From the NCBI GenBank assembly GCA_029210945.1, contig JARGGH010000023.1, positions 1 to 50,896 of the forward strand: a stretch of 50,896 nucleotides of DNA, written 5' to 3'. Below the pieces are notes generated by a model that searched no databases, was not told the origin of the DNA, and saw only the letters and a list, made by a program, of their open reading frames with translations. The position numbers and the translations under genes were made by a program. Origin of the DNA: Anaerolineales bacterium (lineage in GTDB: Bacteria; Chloroflexota; Anaerolineae; Anaerolineales; E44-bin32). Below, piece after piece: positions 39,537-47,955 of the stretch; the first letter of the stretch is position 1; every line of letters begins with the position of its first letter.

Positions 39537-41426
39537 ATGAGTGAACTGGTTCAATTCGAGACCCTGATTCTGGAACTGCTGCTGGTCGTCTCGATCGTGG
39601 CGATCATCGTGCGGCGTTTCAGGATCCCTTATACGGTCGCCCTGGTCCTGGCCGGTCTCGCGCTGTCTTTCAGGGTAGGCATCCAGATTGAGTTGACATC
39701 GGAGCTCATCCTGGCATTGCTGCTGCCACCTCTGGTGTTTGAAGCCGCGTTCCATCTGGACCTCGATCATCTCAAGCGCAGCATCGTCGTGATTGCCACG
39801 CTGGCGATCCCCGGGGTTGTGCTGAACATGCTCATCGTGGGTGGAATCCTCTCGCTTGGGCCGGGGGTTCCACTGAGCATCGCGCTGGTTTTTGGAGCGC
39901 TGATCGCGGCGACCGATCCGGTCTCTGTCGTAGCCATCTTCAGGAGATTAGGCGCCCCCAAGCAGTTGGAAGTGCTGCTTGAAGGTGAAAGCCTTTTCAA
40001 TGACGGCACGGCGATTGTCATATTTGGATTGGCGTTGGAGATTGTAGGCACGGGTGATCTGGATCTGATGGTGAGTATCGGAGACTTTATCCGGGTTGCC
40101 GCAGGCGGGTTGCTGATTGGCGCCACTTTAGGGTGGCTGTTCTCCCTCCTTGCGTCGAGGGTTGACGATTACCTGATCGAAATCACGTTGACCACCGTGC
40201 TGGCGTTTGGCGCGTACATTCTAGCCGAACAATTCCATCTAAGTGGAGTTCTCGCGGTTGTCGCGGCTGGTCTGGTCAGCGGAAATCTTGGCGAGCGAGA
40301 GATGTCCCCAACGACACGGATCGTGCTGGTCAATTTCTGGGAATACCTCGCATTCCTGGCCAACTCTGCGGTGTTTCTGCTCATCGGCGTGGATATTGAG
40401 ATTGGCTCGATGTTGTCAAACTGGACGCTCATCTTGTGGGCGATCGGGGCAGTGCTGGTCAGCCGCGCGATCACGATCTACAGTCTGACTCAGATCGACC
40501 GCACAATCCCTAACCGCTGGCGGCATGTGCTCTTCTGGGGGGGGTTGCGGGGCGCGATCGCGCTTGCCTTAGCGCTGAGCATACCGAACGATTTTGGGCC
40601 CGAACGCAGGACGTTGATTGAGATGACCTACGGGGTCGTACTCTTCAGCCTGGTCGTCCAGGGCATGAGCATGAATACGCTGCTGAAGCGATTAAAAATC
40701 ACGATCAAGACGGAGGATGAGATCGAGTATGAGCGGCGGAATGCCCGTGCAATGGCGGCGCGTGCGGGGCTGCATCACCTGCAAGGCCTGAGTCAGGATG
40801 GATTGATCTCGGCACATACCTGGCACAAGATCGAACCAATGCTGGAGCAACGAATGGATGCGCTGGTCGGCTCGGTTCAAGAAGTGATCAGAGGATCTCC
40901 AGAGCTGGAAGCGGAAGAGATAGAAAATGTGAGGCGTGAAATGCTGCGTGCGCAGCGCAGCATGCTCGGGTCCATGCGAGCCAGCGGCAGCATCTCACAG
41001 GAGACGTTCGAAGAGTTAGTGGCTGAAATTGACCAGGTTCTTACCTCTGACCGTCAGGCCTGGGGGCAGTATGTGCTGCGTTCGACCGAGTATGAGGAGG
41101 ACGATATCTGCCAGTTGTTGCTCGCAGTCGTCCAATCACGGGATCTCGAATCGGCCTCGAACGCGCTGGCAATCCGCGGCATCCGGGTCACGCGCATCCA
41201 ATCGCGCGGCGGGTTTCTGCGGAAGCGCAACCATGTGCTCCTGATGGGCATCGCTGAAGGCCGTCTGGAGGATGCGCTCGAAACCTTCGAGCGAGTCTGC
41301 CAGGAGCGGGTCGAATACATATCGCCGCTGGATCTGGGCGGAGAGCAGGATGATGCCGTCCCGGTTCAATTAAAGGGAGCGGTTGCCTTTGTCTTTGATG
41401 TCGAACAATGCGAGGTCTTAACATGA
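39537..41426 (+). CDS. CPA1 Na+/H+ antiporter with C-terminal DarA/PstA-like receptor domain
   Basis: The 629-residue protein has a CPA1 exchanger domain (about 1-395). Its signatures are AATDPVSVVAIFRRLG and LEGESLFNDGTAIVIFG, with the ND pair of the ion site. A charged helical linker follows (about 396-520). Residues 522-629 form a DarA/PstA-like, P-II-like domain: LLLAVVQSRDLESASNALA, VTRIQSRGGFLRKRN at 552-565 and the end strand AVAFVFDVEQC. These match the free-standing protein encoded next (ASTGGFLRKGN). DarA/PstA proteins of Firmicutes bind cyclic di-AMP, so the antiporter may be gated by that nucleotide. The next gene overlaps by 4 nt (ATGA). Confidence 0.85.
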   Translation: MSELVQFETLILELLLVVSIVAIIVRRFRIPYTVALVLAGLALSFRVGIQIELTSELILALLLPPLVFEAAFHLDLDHLKRSIVVIATLAIPGVVLNMLIVGGILSLGPGVPLSIALVFGALIAATDPVSVVAIFRRLGAPKQLEVLLEGESLFNDGTAIVIFGLALEIVGTGDLDLMVSIGDFIRVAAGGLLIGATLGWLFSLLASRVDDYLIEITLTTVLAFGAYILAEQFHLSGVLAVVAAGLVSGNLGEREMSPTTRIVLVNFWEYLAFLANSAVFLLIGVDIEIGSMLSNWTLILWAIGAVLVSRAITIYSLTQIDRTIPNRWRHVLFWGGLRGAIALALALSIPNDFGPERRTLIEMTYGVVLFSLVVQGMSMNTLLKRLKITIKTEDEIEYERRNARAMAARAGLHHLQGLSQDGLISAHTWHKIEPMLEQRMDALVGSVQEVIRGSPELEAEEIENVRREMLRAQRSMLGSMRASGSISQETFEELVAEIDQVLTSDRQAWGQYVLRSTEYEEDDICQLLLAVVQSRDLESASNALAIRGIRVTRIQSRGGFLRKRNHVLLMGIAEGRLEDALETFERVCQERVEYISPLDLGGEQDDAVPVQLKGAVAFVFDVEQCEVLT

Positions 41427-41689
41427 AGTTACTGGTTGTAATTATCCAGAGTCGGGATAGTGAAAACGTTCTTGACCGGCTCATCGAGGCGGACTTCGGG
41501 GTAACGCATATCGCCTCGACCGGTGGATTCTTGCGCAAGGGGAACGCCACCCTGCTCATCGCAACTGAAGAGGAACGTGTGGAGCAGGCGATGGAAGTGA
41601 TTCGGAACGCAACTACGCTTGTGGAGGACAACCAGCGACGGGCGACCGTTTTTGTCCTCAATCTCGAAGCGTTTGAGCGGCTCGAATAA
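41423..41689 (+). CDS. DarA/PstA-like (DUF970) P-II-like receptor protein
   Basis: The 88-residue protein is a P-II-like domain. It reads MKLLVVIIQSRDSENVLDRL, then HIASTGGFLRKGNATLLIA (29-47), the loop motif of DarA/PstA cyclic-di-AMP receptors, and ends in TVFVLNLEAFERL. It is slightly shorter than the usual 109-residue family. ATG 41423 overlaps the antiporter stop TGA in ATGA, so it is translationally coupled; an upstream in-frame start at 41408 is less likely. It aligns with the antiporter's own C-terminal domain over its whole length, so the two could form mixed trimers. No nucleotide cyclase gene is in the window. Confidence 0.85.
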   Translation: MKLLVVIIQSRDSENVLDRLIEADFGVTHIASTGGFLRKGNATLLIATEEERVEQAMEVIRNATTLVEDNQRRATVFVLNLEAFERLE

Positions 41690-42289
41690 GCAATCGTTCA
41701 ACGGCGAGAATGATCGCCTGGACCATTCCTCACGCAATATGCTGTATACCTCCAGGCCCTGGTATCGGCCCCATTTGTTGATGTGATGGCGCATACCGAC
41801 CTTTTCATGACTTCTCCTGATGCCAGATTCGAGGCGAAATGATGGGCATAGATCCGTTCGAGCTTGAGGCTCTCGAAACCAAATTCGATGACCTTCTCCG
41901 TCGCCTCAGTTGCATGACCTTTATTCCAATATGGTTTACCGATCCAATCGCCGACCTCCCCTCGGTTATGGTCTACGTTCAGGGCAATGGAATGTGTCTA
42001 TCCTATCGATGGTGTGGTCAAGAAAATGTGGATTGGAAGTAGATAATTTTATCCTCGCCACACCAACTGCTCCAAACCTGCACCAGAAAACTGCTTACCA
42101 AAAACACAAGTTTGGCGTCTAGATAGTATTAGGTGTATACGCTAATCCTCAGGTAAGAAGTATCGTTCTCAACTTGTCAGTAAGATACACAGAGAGGGAA
42201 TTCAACAAGAATATCCCTCTTTAATATTTCTTAGATTTTGAGTTGAGTGGCTCTATTAACTTGAAATCACATATCTAAAGGAGTTGTTG
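41690..42289. other. Non-coding stretch, AT-richer toward its right end
   Basis: About 600 bp without a convincing gene. A 67-residue frame at 41839-42042 (plus) has no good ribosome site and no family features. From about 42040 on, AT content rises and an AAAGGAG ribosome site appears at 42277. I see no RNA element. The base composition change suggests that the lipoprotein downstream came in by transfer. Confidence 0.35.
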
Positions 42290-44101
42290 ATGAAATCAAC
42301 ACGATTAATCCCCATTTTACTGTTTGGAACCATTTTTCTAGCTGCCTGTGGTCAAGCGGTAACTCCTGCTCAGGAAGTAGTGGCTGAGCCAACCAAAATC
42401 GAACCCACGGTTGAGCCCACTTCCAAATCAGAACAAACTGATGAAGAAAAGAGTATGGATAGCGTTATTGAGTTAATGTATTCACCAGGAGATGTGATCG
42501 GTGGTACCCGAACCGTTAAAGCATTCAAAACGGGAGACGATGTGCGCTGGATCATGCCCGGTCTCCGGGAACTGGATGCAGATATCTTCGGCACCCCCGA
42601 TCAACCGCTGGGATTTGAGCCCGATGTTGGTTTACCGCTGGAAGCTCGACTCACCACTGAGGATGGCTCAGCCTACACTACCACTGCCGGACCCAACCCT
42701 TTCTCTGATAAAGCTGTCGAAATCAGCGGCGACTTCAGCCTCAAAGCTGTCGACGCCACCCTGGTTGACGGTCCCAACTCCGAGGATCAGGTGGAATTCA
42801 CCGCTTCCTTTACCGGCCCCGATGGCAAAGAGTATGGTCTCGAACTGCTTAAAGTCATCCCGAAAGGCCCCGACCATCCCTTCTTCGGTGGGGTCGCCAC
42901 AAACGTCATTCAGCACGGCGCCACCGGCATCGGCACCAAGTTGATGCCCGGAGCTTACACCCCCCTGGCTTTTTGGGGCGTGGCTGAACTGACGGTTGAT
43001 GGTGAAGTTGTCGCCTCCAACCGGCTGCTGCACGCTATGATCACCTCCAATGTTCGTGATGAGAATTATGAGCTCGTCTTTGACGAAGGTATTGACAACA
43101 GCAAGGTCCATCTGCACGTCATCCTGCCCAATGTGGAAGTGACCCCGGACGGACCCCAGGAGAGCCCTGTGCCCACCGGCTTTGAACTCCCCAACGGTGC
43201 TGAACAACCCTTCTTCCATATCATGTTTGAGGACATAGGCATTGAATCCGCTAAGATTGTGAATACTTTTTCCGGAGCAAGGGAAATCACGGAAGAAATC
43301 AGCTTCCAGCCCGGTAACTTGGCTGGCGGACCGATTTTTGTTGAAGTCAACAATGGCGGAGACGATGTGCGCTGGATCATGCCCGGTCTCCGGGAACTGG
43401 ATGCAGATATCTTCGGTACCCCCGATCAACCGCTGGGATTTGAGCCCGATGTTGGTTTACCGCTGGAAGCTCGACTCACCACTGAGGATGGCTCAGCCTA
43501 CACTACCACTGCCGGACCCAACCCTTTCTCTGATAAAGCTGTCGAAATCAGCGGCGACTTCAGCCTCAAAGCTGTCGACGCCACCCTGGTTGACGGTCCC
43601 AACTCCGAGGATCAGGTGGAATTCACCGCTTCCTTTACCGGCCCCGATGGCAAAGAGTATGGTCTCGAACTGCTTAAAGTCATCCCGAAAGGCCCCGACC
43701 ATCCCTTCTTCGGTGGGGTCGCCACAAACGTCATTCAGCACGGCGCCACCGGCATCGGCACCAAGTTGATGCCCGGAGCTTACACCCCCCTGGCTTTTTG
43801 GGGCGTGGCTGAACTGACGGTTGATGGTGAAGTTGTCGCCTCCAACCGGCTGCTGCATGCTATGATCACCTCCAATGTTCGTGATGAGAATTATGAGCTC
43901 GTCTTTGACGAAGGTATTGACAACAGCAAGGTCCATCTGCACGTCATCCTGCCCAATGTGGAAGTGACCCCGGACGGGCCCCAGGAGAGCCCTGTGCCCA
44001 CCGGTTTTGAACTCCCCAACGGTGCTGAACAACCTTTCTTCCATATCATGTTTGAGGATCTTGATGTTTCACCTTTCAGGATCGTTCAGCATGGAAGCTG
44101 A
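42290..44101 (+). CDS. Lipoprotein with two near-identical tandem domains
   Basis: The 603-residue protein has a lipoprotein signal (MKSTRLIPILLFGTIFLAAC), then an acidic, Thr-rich tether. Two almost identical 234-residue domains follow (about 82-315 and 357-590), joined by a 41-residue linker. Each begins with GDDVRWIMPGLRELDADIFG, goes on with LPLEARLTTEDGSAYTTTAG and ends PFFHIMFED. No membrane helix or catalytic motif is seen and I do not recognise the family. ATG 42290 follows AAAGGAG at 6 nt. The gene ends before a strong terminator. It is likely a surface-exposed binding protein; the recent duplication suggests selection for avidity or dosage. Confidence 0.75.
   Translation: MKSTRLIPILLFGTIFLAACGQAVTPAQEVVAEPTKIEPTVEPTSKSEQTDEEKSMDSVIELMYSPGDVIGGTRTVKAFKTGDDVRWIMPGLRELDADIFGTPDQPLGFEPDVGLPLEARLTTEDGSAYTTTAGPNPFSDKAVEISGDFSLKAVDATLVDGPNSEDQVEFTASFTGPDGKEYGLELLKVIPKGPDHPFFGGVATNVIQHGATGIGTKLMPGAYTPLAFWGVAELTVDGEVVASNRLLHAMITSNVRDENYELVFDEGIDNSKVHLHVILPNVEVTPDGPQESPVPTGFELPNGAEQPFFHIMFEDIGIESAKIVNTFSGAREITEEISFQPGNLAGGPIFVEVNNGGDDVRWIMPGLRELDADIFGTPDQPLGFEPDVGLPLEARLTTEDGSAYTTTAGPNPFSDKAVEISGDFSLKAVDATLVDGPNSEDQVEFTASFTGPDGKEYGLELLKVIPKGPDHPFFGGVATNVIQHGATGIGTKLMPGAYTPLAFWGVAELTVDGEVVASNRLLHAMITSNVRDENYELVFDEGIDNSKVHLHVILPNVEVTPDGPQESPVPTGFELPNGAEQPFFHIMFEDLDVSPFRIVQHGS
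42533..43233 (+). repeat. First 701-bp copy of the lipoprotein domain
   Basis: This segment is repeated 825 bp further on. I compared the two copies by eye along their length and found five differences, all synonymous third-position changes. Confidence 0.9.
43358..44058 (+). repeat. Second 701-bp copy of the lipoprotein domain
   Basis: The copy is in frame with the first (offset 825 bp = 275 codons). Differences are GGC/GGT, CAC/CAT, GGA/GGG, GGC/GGT and CCC/CCT. The sequence outside the unit is different on both sides. Confidence 0.9.
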
Positions 44102-44127
44102 CCAGGTCAGACATTGACCTACATAAT

Positions 44128-44165
44128 AACAAAGGGGCTGCCCAAAAAGGGGCAGCCCCTTTGTT
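44128..44165 (+). terminator. Strong intrinsic terminator after the duplicated lipoprotein
   Basis: A 16-bp perfect stem (44128-44143 with 44150-44165), built on AAAGGGGCTGCCC and its complement, closes around AAAAAG. The 3' side ends in CCCCTTTGTT. It starts 26 nt after the stop codon. Confidence 0.88.
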
Positions 44166-44625
44166 CAATACTTTACCCACACCAATAGATTTTCACGAGC
44201 AAGCATAGTTCACCAGAGCCCCTCAATTTCCTCAGAACAAGCCTGTCGATACGGGCTCGCGCCGCGAACTCCACTCAGGACAGGCGCTTGACTTCGAATT
44301 GGCTGGGGAGGGACAGAAATGCAGTTATCCGATTTGGCCGGGATGGTTCTCTTTGGAACATACAGGGTTGTTGAGCTGCTCTATTTGAGCCCCGGTACTT
44401 TGAGTGCCTCCACATAGTCTGCCGACGATTAATACGAACATTAGCCGCAAAGATAAATTCCAGCGAATGATTGGACTCTCCCTCATTCTCTGAGGGGCGA
44501 CAGCGCGAGGGATTCAGGGTGGAGGCTAGCCCACCAGGCGACTCGTTGCGTGCCACAGGTCTATCTGCCGCTCAATGTTTGGGACCCTCTGTACCTATAA
44601 TGGTAAGACAGTTCCCCACGAGAAT
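44166..44625. other. Non-coding stretch between lipoprotein and decayed gene
   Basis: A 460-bp region. The 93-residue minus-strand frame at 44275-44556 has a skewed composition, no ribosome site and no family features, so I do not call it. No repeat or RNA gene is recognised. With the neighbouring pseudogene it looks like decaying or transferred sequence. Confidence 0.35.
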
Positions 44626-44922
44626 TTAGTGTGCAGGGCGGGGGAGGAAACAGAATGTCTTATTCATGACGAGAGAGTCAAGAGGCCGAGGTCCTTGATC
44701 CGGGGCTAATGGCGAAGTTAGCTCCATGTCCTTGAGCGAAAGCGTCCGAGTGTGTTTCAATCCACTTCTAGGCCATCTCCTGCATATAGGGATGGGGGAT
44801 TGAGAGCGTGTGCGCGCGACGAGCTTATTTCCCACATGATGAGCGGCGTCGGCAGCATCATCCTGATCGAAAGAGCGCAACTCTAAACGTGCGGTGACTA
44901 ATGTAGGTCTCGTTCGGGTCAT
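44626..44922 (-). pseudogene. Decayed GNAT (RimJ/RimL-type) acetyltransferase
   Basis: The minus-strand frame starts like a RimJ/RimL N-acetyltransferase (PTLVTARLELRSFDQDDAAD). After NKLVAR the family sequence continues only in another frame, where TLSIPHPYMQEMA is followed by a TAG stop and then KWIETHSDAFAQGHGANFAI. Beyond this the acetyl-CoA-binding half is missing. A frameshift, an internal stop and truncation show that it is not functional. It overlaps the preceding gene by 4 nt, so it was once the last gene of that operon. Confidence 0.7.
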
Positions 44923-45290
44923 TTGTCCTCGATCGAACAGCCGAAGACTTCTTCGTATGCAGTGAATCTAATTTTGTCCGGATCCTCTGCTAAAAGCGGC
45001 GCGAGCAGGTCATCCTCCCATCGCCGCCATCGATCGGGATATTCATCTTTGGTCTTCGGTGCCGAAGTCGTGCCCCACAACTGCTCCCAAGCCTTGCGCG
45101 AAGTGTAAACCCATATCGCCGTCCATCGGTCTTCAGCGTCACCCTTGATGCCCAGCAGGAAGTGGAAATTTTCGAGTCCCGGTAGGTCGAAAAGCCCCTC
45201 GTTGATTGCCCGTTCAATCGTCTGTTCAACCCTGTCTGTCGAAACCCCGAGTTTAAATCGATAATGGTGAATTGAGATCACTCTGGGCAT
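44919..45290 (-). CDS. Small hypothetical protein, possible ferredoxin-like fold
   Basis: A 123-residue soluble protein. The N-terminal MPRVISIHHYRFKLGVSTDR and the mid region ENFHFLLGIKGDAEDRWTAI resemble dimeric alpha/beta-barrel or NIPSNAP-like proteins, with a tail rich in Trp and charged residues (DEYPDRWRRWEDDLLAPLL). No catalytic residues can be named and I do not recognise a family. ATG 45290 is preferred to 45320 because GGAGGGGG lies 8 nt before it. It follows the AMMECR1 gene by 50 nt and overlaps the decayed acetyltransferase by 4 nt. Confidence 0.65.
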   Translation of the reverse strand: MPRVISIHHYRFKLGVSTDRVEQTIERAINEGLFDLPGLENFHFLLGIKGDAEDRWTAIWVYTSRKAWEQLWGTTSAPKTKDEYPDRWRRWEDDLLAPLLAEDPDKIRFTAYEEVFGCSIEDK

Positions 45291-45340
45291 TGGTCCGACC
45301 CCCTCCAGTAGTTCCTTCATAGGCTGCAGATGTGGATGGC

Positions 45341-45925
45341 TTAGCGGTGGAACGATTCCACCTGATAGGTTTCAAACAGCAGGTCGCCTGATTTCCAGGC
45401 ATCTTCAGGAAGCAGCGCTTTCTGGCAGAGTAGGGCCAGGAATTGGTCGGCATCAGGGACACGTTCCCAAACCTGGGGGAGAAAGGTAGCACGTCGGGAG
45501 CCGTGGCGCAGGATCACACCGTCCACTCCCGGTTTCAAAAGAGCGGGGAGCGATGGGGGGTCCTGGTACTCAAGCGGTCGGGGTGTGGATAAGACAGAAA
45601 CTTCGATAGAGATGCTGCTCAGTTCGTCAACCTGAATGGGGGTGAAACGGGGATCCTTGGTGGCTGCGGAGGCAGCCCGGATGACCACGTCCTGAGCGAG
45701 CGGATAGAGCTTCTCAATCGTGCCGATGCAACCACGCAGTTCCCCCTTGCTCGTTATCGTCACGAAGGATGCCTTGCGTTCTCGCAGTCTCTCCGGGAGC
45801 GAATCGATGTCGATCGATGGAAGAGGGGCATTTTGCGCTGCAGCGCATACGGAGTCGTAGGCCAGTGATAGAAGGATGGCTTGATCCGCAGCAGAAAAAC
45901 TTGACTGCATGTCCGCGTATTTCAC
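45341..45925 (-). CDS. AMMECR1 domain protein
   Basis: The 194-residue protein is an AMMECR1 (AmmeMemoRadiSam protein A-type) domain. The strictly conserved motif is LRGCIGTIE, with SFVTITSKGE before it, ATKDPRFTPIQVDELSSISIEVSVLS in the middle and LPQVWERVPDADQFL at the end. Members are associated with radical-SAM and Memo proteins in some genomes, but their reaction is unknown. The start is a GTG at 45925 overlapping the stop of the flavin reductase gene in GTGA, so it is translationally coupled; ATG 45910 is an alternative. Confidence 0.9.
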   Translation of the reverse strand: MKYADMQSSFSAADQAILLSLAYDSVCAAAQNAPLPSIDIDSLPERLRERKASFVTITSKGELRGCIGTIEKLYPLAQDVVIRAASAATKDPRFTPIQVDELSSISIEVSVLSTPRPLEYQDPPSLPALLKPGVDGVILRHGSRRATFLPQVWERVPDADQFLALLCQKALLPEDAWKSGDLLFETYQVESFHR

Positions 45926-46410
45926 CAGGTGGGTTTTCGGTAAGCGCGGTTAAAGTATAGCAGAGGTGTTCCTCCGTCAGATACCTGCGCATGTTCAACC
46001 CGTGCGATAAATACCGTATGTGTGCCAGCATCGATCGTCTGCTCGATCGAACAATCCAGCACGGCAAGCGAGCGCTCCGGCACAGGGATGCCGGAGGGGG
46101 TTAACGCCGCCTTAATCCCGGCAAATCGATCGTCGTCTCCGGTGCGCCCCGAGAAGATCTCGGATAGATCTTGCTGATCGGCGTGCAGGATGGATACCGC
46201 AAAACGCCCGTACTGGTGCGCCATTTGATGGGACCTCGAGCTGCGTTCCATCGAAACCAGGATGAGGGCAGGATCTAATGATATTGAGGTAAAAGAATTC
46301 ACGGTCATTCCGTGGGCATGATCTTGATCGCCCACGCTGACGATCGCGACGCCAGTGACCCATTGCCGCATGACGTTCCGCAGCTGCTCGGCGCTGACCC
46401 CATCAGTCAT
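45922..46410 (-). CDS. Flavin reductase-like FMN-binding protein
   Basis: The 162-residue protein belongs to the flavin reductase domain family, a split-barrel FMN protein. It has MRQWVTGVAIVSVGD, HGMTVNSFTSISLDPALILV, YGRFAVSILHADQQD and a C-terminal DGGTPLLYFNRAYRKP. It would transfer electrons from NAD(P)H to flavin, often for a partner oxygenase. No partner is seen nearby. ATG 46410 overlaps the end of the metalloenzyme gene by 8 nt. An upstream start at 46458 would overlap more, with no ribosome site. Confidence 0.9.
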   Translation of the reverse strand: MTDGVSAEQLRNVMRQWVTGVAIVSVGDQDHAHGMTVNSFTSISLDPALILVSMERSSRSHQMAHQYGRFAVSILHADQQDLSEIFSGRTGDDDRFAGIKAALTPSGIPVPERSLAVLDCSIEQTIDAGTHTVFIARVEHAQVSDGGTPLLYFNRAYRKPTW

Positions 46411-47386
46411 CCTGGTGGCCGCCCTCAACACCTCGCCCGGCGAGCGGAGGTGTCTCAAATCGATGATCAGGGAAGATTGTCCTCAAGACCGCCGGCGCAA
46501 AATCTGTCAGATCCCTGAGGCCCTGCGCGAAGGACAGGCGCACTTCCTGGGGCCCGAGCAGAAGCGCAGGCACCGCATTGTCCGTGTGGCCGCGCTTGCT
46601 GAGGTCCTCCAGGTTGCCGTGATCTGACGTCAGCACGAAGAGATCATGCCGCGATCGCCAGGCTTCGACAAACCCGGCGAGGACCCGGTCGAATGACTCA
46701 AGCAATTCGATGGCGCGTCCCATCTCGCGCTTGTGCCCGGCGTAATCACTGATCCAGTAATCGAACCAGCTGAAGTCCAAATGGCTCGATACATCGGCGA
46801 GCTGTTTGCCGGCATGGTGCGGTGCATAAACAGGTGCGGGTGGGAATTCTGGTTGGGCTGCCCAACCTTCCCCTGTGAAATCCACGGAGAATGCGCTTCC
46901 CGATTGCAGGTCCTCGACGGTCATCAGTTCCAATCCGGCGGCGCTGGCTGCCAGAGGAATGGCGGAGTAAAGCCGACGGCCGGAGTCGATCGATTGAAAA
47001 TATTGAGGTGGATAGGCGTTTAAGAGCGCTGCCCGACCTCCCCGCTGCAGGACTTCCTGGAACAGGTTTCCCGCTTCGATAATCTCCGCAATTTCGGGGT
47101 TGGGTTTGGGTCCGTAATGACGGCCGATGCGCCCGGGGACGTTTACGCCCGTCAGCAACGCTGCCTGCCCGCTAGCCGATTGCGGAGTGCCGGCCACACC
47201 CATGGAAGGGTCAACCGCTAACAAAGTGGAAATCTCGCTCTCAACCGGGGGGGCGCTGGCAGTAAGCGGCTGATCTTGAAGCAACGCCCGCAAGGCCGGC
47301 ATGTCTGCGCGTACGAAAGGGTTGCGCTCGGGATCATCCGCACCTAGGCCGATGCCATCGACAAATAAAAAGAAAACCCGGGGCAT
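46403..47386 (-). CDS. Alkaline phosphatase/phosphoglyceromutase superfamily metalloenzyme
   Basis: The 327-residue protein has the superfamily's metal-binding core. Asp is in FFLFVDGIGLG at the N-terminus, SASGQAALLTG is the nucleophile region, and the second metal site is LTSDHGNLED followed by RGHTDNAVPALLLG. This is the pattern of phosphoglyceromutase- or phosphopentomutase-like enzymes. The substrate is uncertain. It starts with a 1-nt overlap (TGATG) with the methyltransferase gene, in the middle of a coupled operon. Confidence 0.85.
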   Translation of the reverse strand: MPRVFFLFVDGIGLGADDPERNPFVRADMPALRALLQDQPLTASAPPVESEISTLLAVDPSMGVAGTPQSASGQAALLTGVNVPGRIGRHYGPKPNPEIAEIIEAGNLFQEVLQRGGRAALLNAYPPQYFQSIDSGRRLYSAIPLAASAAGLELMTVEDLQSGSAFSVDFTGEGWAAQPEFPPAPVYAPHHAGKQLADVSSHLDFSWFDYWISDYAGHKREMGRAIELLESFDRVLAGFVEAWRSRHDLFVLTSDHGNLEDLSKRGHTDNAVPALLLGPQEVRLSFAQGLRDLTDFAPAVLRTIFPDHRFETPPLAGRGVEGGHQDD

Positions 47387-47955
47387 CAGCCAGACCTCGT
47401 GGCGAGCAGCCAGGCGGAGGTTCGATCATGATCCGTGCCGTAGGTCACATCCATGACCTCGAAGATCGGGCTGAGCCTCTCTCGCAGCTCTGGCTCGGTT
47501 GGTGCGATATCCGGGTCATCCGGGTTGGCTTTGAGCCATGTATAGACCAGGTAGTCGCTGCCGTACTTTGTGGAGCGATTCAGGAACTGGATGTAGGCGT
47601 CCTTTTTTTCAAAAGGTAAAGAGTGGAAACAGCCGATATCGAGCACGAGATCGAAGGGCTGCTCCGGATCTGGGATGCTTGTGGCATCGCCGCGAATGAA
47701 GCGGACATCGGCGTTCGATTTGCGCGCTCTTCTACGGGCAAGAAGAATGGCCAGTGCGGAGATATCGACACCCAGGACAGACCAGCCGAAACCCGCCATC
47801 GTCATCGAGTTGGTGCCGGTGCCACAGCCCAGATCGAGCGCTCTGCCAGGAGGGTGGTTGCGGAGGTACTCGATCAGTTCTGGTGGTGAGATGCCGGTAT
47901 CCCAGGGCGCATCGCCGATCAGGTAGCGCAGTTCGAAGAACAGACGGCGGATCAT
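47386..47955 (-). CDS. Class I SAM-dependent methyltransferase
   Basis: The 189-residue soluble enzyme has a complete class I fold. Motif I is ALDLGCGTGTNSM, the acidic loop SVLGVDISALAI follows, motif II is FIRGDATSIP and motif IV FDLVLDIGCFHSL. It resembles small-molecule methyltransferases of the tellurite-resistance or ubiquinone-like type; the acceptor is unknown. It starts in a 4-nt ATGA overlap with the thioredoxin-like gene and overlaps the metalloenzyme gene by 1 nt. Confidence 0.9.
   Translation of the reverse strand: MIRRLFFELRYLIGDAPWDTGISPPELIEYLRNHPPGRALDLGCGTGTNSMTMAGFGWSVLGVDISALAILLARRRARKSNADVRFIRGDATSIPDPEQPFDLVLDIGCFHSLPFEKKDAYIQFLNRSTKYGSDYLVYTWLKANPDDPDIAPTEPELRERLSPIFEVMDVTYGTDHDRTSAWLLATRSG

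Noticed and set aside
41839..42042. 67-residue plus-strand reading frame
   Set aside because: Poor ribosome site and no family features; too weak to call a gene, so it is only mentioned in the intergenic entry.
42533..44058. Assembly artefact duplicating the lipoprotein domain
   Set aside because: The copies differ at five positions and the linker between them is unique sequence, so a simple assembly duplication is unlikely.
44275..44556. 93-residue minus-strand reading frame
   Set aside because: Skewed composition, no ribosome site and no recognisable motif. It seems to be a chance frame in non-coding DNA.
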